A stretch of 6,308 bases of DNA, taken from assembly GCA_031266315.1 (NCBI GenBank), contig JAISBG010000644.1:1-6308 (forward strand), written 5' to 3'. A program made the position numbers and the translations under genes. The notes beneath the pieces were generated by a model. The model ran no database searches and was not told the origin of the DNA. It saw only the letters and a program-made list of their open reading frames with translations. Shown here piece by piece: positions 5,889 through 6,308 of the stretch; positions within the stretch are counted from its first letter, which is position 1, and each line of letters begins with the position of its first letter. The stretch is from Planctomycetaceae bacterium. GTDB lineage: Bacteria; Planctomycetota; Planctomycetia; Pirellulales; Thermoguttaceae.

Positions 5889-6027
5889 GTATATTTATGC
5901 AGTAGGATTGCAAGTTTTTTCTCCGCCCCTTTAGGGGCATTGCATAACAACCCACCGCGTTGCGGTGGGTTGTTACGTTGCCCTTTCAGGGCGGAGGAAA
6001 ACTTGCAATCCTACTGTATATTTATGC
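5889..6027. mobile_element. 115-bp MITE-like element with 12-bp flanking direct repeats
   Basis: The element spans 5901-6015. Its ends are a perfect 14-bp inverted repeat, AGTAGGATTGCAAG (5901-5914) and CTTGCAATCCTACT (6002-6015), with pairing continuing to 5918/5998 and then at 5921-5928 with 5989-5996. Directly abutting each end is the same 12-mer, GTATATTTATGC (5889-5900 and 6016-6027), as expected of a target-site duplication. The interior can fold three hairpins: GCCCC/GGGGC (5925-5938), a 14-bp perfect stem with a 3-nt loop (5945-5958 with 5962-5975) and GCCCT/AGGGC (5980-5992), giving a cloverleaf-like whole. It encodes no protein and would depend on a transposase elsewhere. Confidence 0.75.
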
Positions 6028-6045
6028 CCATATATTCAAAAAAGC

Positions 6046-6206
6046 AGGCAACCGATTTCCGAACGGCTGCACCGGTTTTCACCAGTGTTTTGCTCCGGGT
6101 AAGATACTTTTTTCCAAAAAATCAAAAAACGTCAGTTAAAAATTTTTTGACAGGAGCATTCGGAATATTGTATCTTTCCTTGCAGCCGTTCGGAAATCGA
6201 TTGCCT
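6046..6206. repeat. 161-bp palindromic element with 26-bp terminal inverted repeats
   Basis: Bases 6046-6071 and 6181-6206 are inverted copies with a single mismatch (6052/6200). Nested inside are GCTCC/GGAGC (6092-6096, 6153-6157), AAGATAC/GTATCTT (6101-6107, 6170-6176) and TCAAAAAA/TTTTTTGA (6122-6129, 6143-6150). No coding capacity is visible and no flanking duplication was found. The size and structure suggest a second non-autonomous element family, 18 bp beyond the first element's direct repeat. Confidence 0.6.
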
Positions 6207-6217
6207 ACATTTGATGT

Positions 6218-6247
6218 GAGATGTTGACGTTTTAATGTCAACATCTC
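6218..6247. repeat. Perfect 11-bp inverted repeat (hairpin)
   Basis: GAGATGTTGAC (6218-6228) and GTCAACATCTC (6237-6247) flank an 8-nt loop. No T-run follows on either strand, so it is not a standard terminator. No gene is visible near enough to assign a role. Confidence 0.6.
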
Positions 6248-6277
6248 GCCGTTTACGCTCTTAATAAGATGTTTCTC

Positions 6278-6298
6278 CGTTGTCCACGGTGGACAACG
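6278..6298. repeat. 21-bp near-perfect palindrome at the right window edge
   Basis: CGTTGTCCAC, a central G, then GTGGACAACG make 10-bp arms with a one-base centre. That symmetry suits a dimeric DNA-binding protein better than an RNA hairpin. The gene it might control would lie beyond 6308, so its role cannot be judged here. Confidence 0.55.
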
Positions 6299-6308
6299 CA
6301 CGCCATAC

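Noticed and set aside
5901..6015. tRNA or other structural RNA gene because of the cloverleaf-like fold
   Set aside because: The stems do not have tRNA dimensions, there is no anticodon arm or CCA context, and the 12-bp flanking duplication favours a mobile element.
5940..6227. 95-codon + strand ORF beginning MHNNPPRCGG
   Set aside because: It runs through the palindromic interior of the 115-bp element and across the second element; composition and lack of RBS point to a chance ORF.
5889..6308. CRISPR array
   Set aside because: There are several palindromes, but they differ in sequence and spacing; no regularly spaced identical direct repeats with unique spacers.

Overview
The window most likely comes from a planctomycete (PVC group) of the low-GC, gut-associated or anaerobic kind. 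The main evidence is a DUF1559 prepilin-like protein with an N-terminal [14 protein letters not shown] helix and a C-terminal H-X9-DG motif, a family massively expanded in Planctomycetes. Supporting signs are a two-helix membrane protein resembling a planctomycetal hypothetical family, a bacterial topoisomerase VI A subunit, and moderate to low GC by eye. I cannot name the species.

Layout. Bases 1-995 (+) hold the C-terminal two thirds of PurF, cut by the window edge. Bases 996-1245 are a non-coding block of nested inverted repeats starting directly after the purF stop. Bases 1278-2072 (+) encode an unrecognised bitopic membrane protein with an OB-like core. Bases 2112-2153 form an A/T-rich hairpin between two convergent genes. 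Bases 2239-3577 (-) hold the DUF1559 protein. Its hydrophobic N-terminus has no ATG or GTG start in frame before the helix. A well-placed ATG with a ribosome binding site and a good promoter lie further upstream, in a different frame, and a run of 12 guanines joins the two. A run of 11 or 14 G would give one continuous 445- or 446-codon ORF. Bases 3788-4909 (-) encode topoisomerase VI subunit A, with no B subunit in the window. Bases 5100-5687 (-) encode a typical 2-Cys peroxiredoxin with its own sigma70-like promoter. Bases 5785-6308 hold no credible gene but carry a dense run of palindromic elements. One is a 115-bp element with perfect terminal inverted repeats and a 12-bp direct repeat on each side, as expected for a MITE with a target-site duplication.

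The genes do not form one pathway: purine synthesis, a surface or pseudopilin protein, DNA topology and peroxide defence sit in separate transcription units. The intergenic DNA is the unusual part. Nearly every gap contains a palindrome or a putative small mobile repeat, and one gap contains a homopolymer that could switch the DUF1559 protein on and off. That switch is the best candidate here for something undescribed. A sequencing or assembly error in the G run is the obvious competing explanation.
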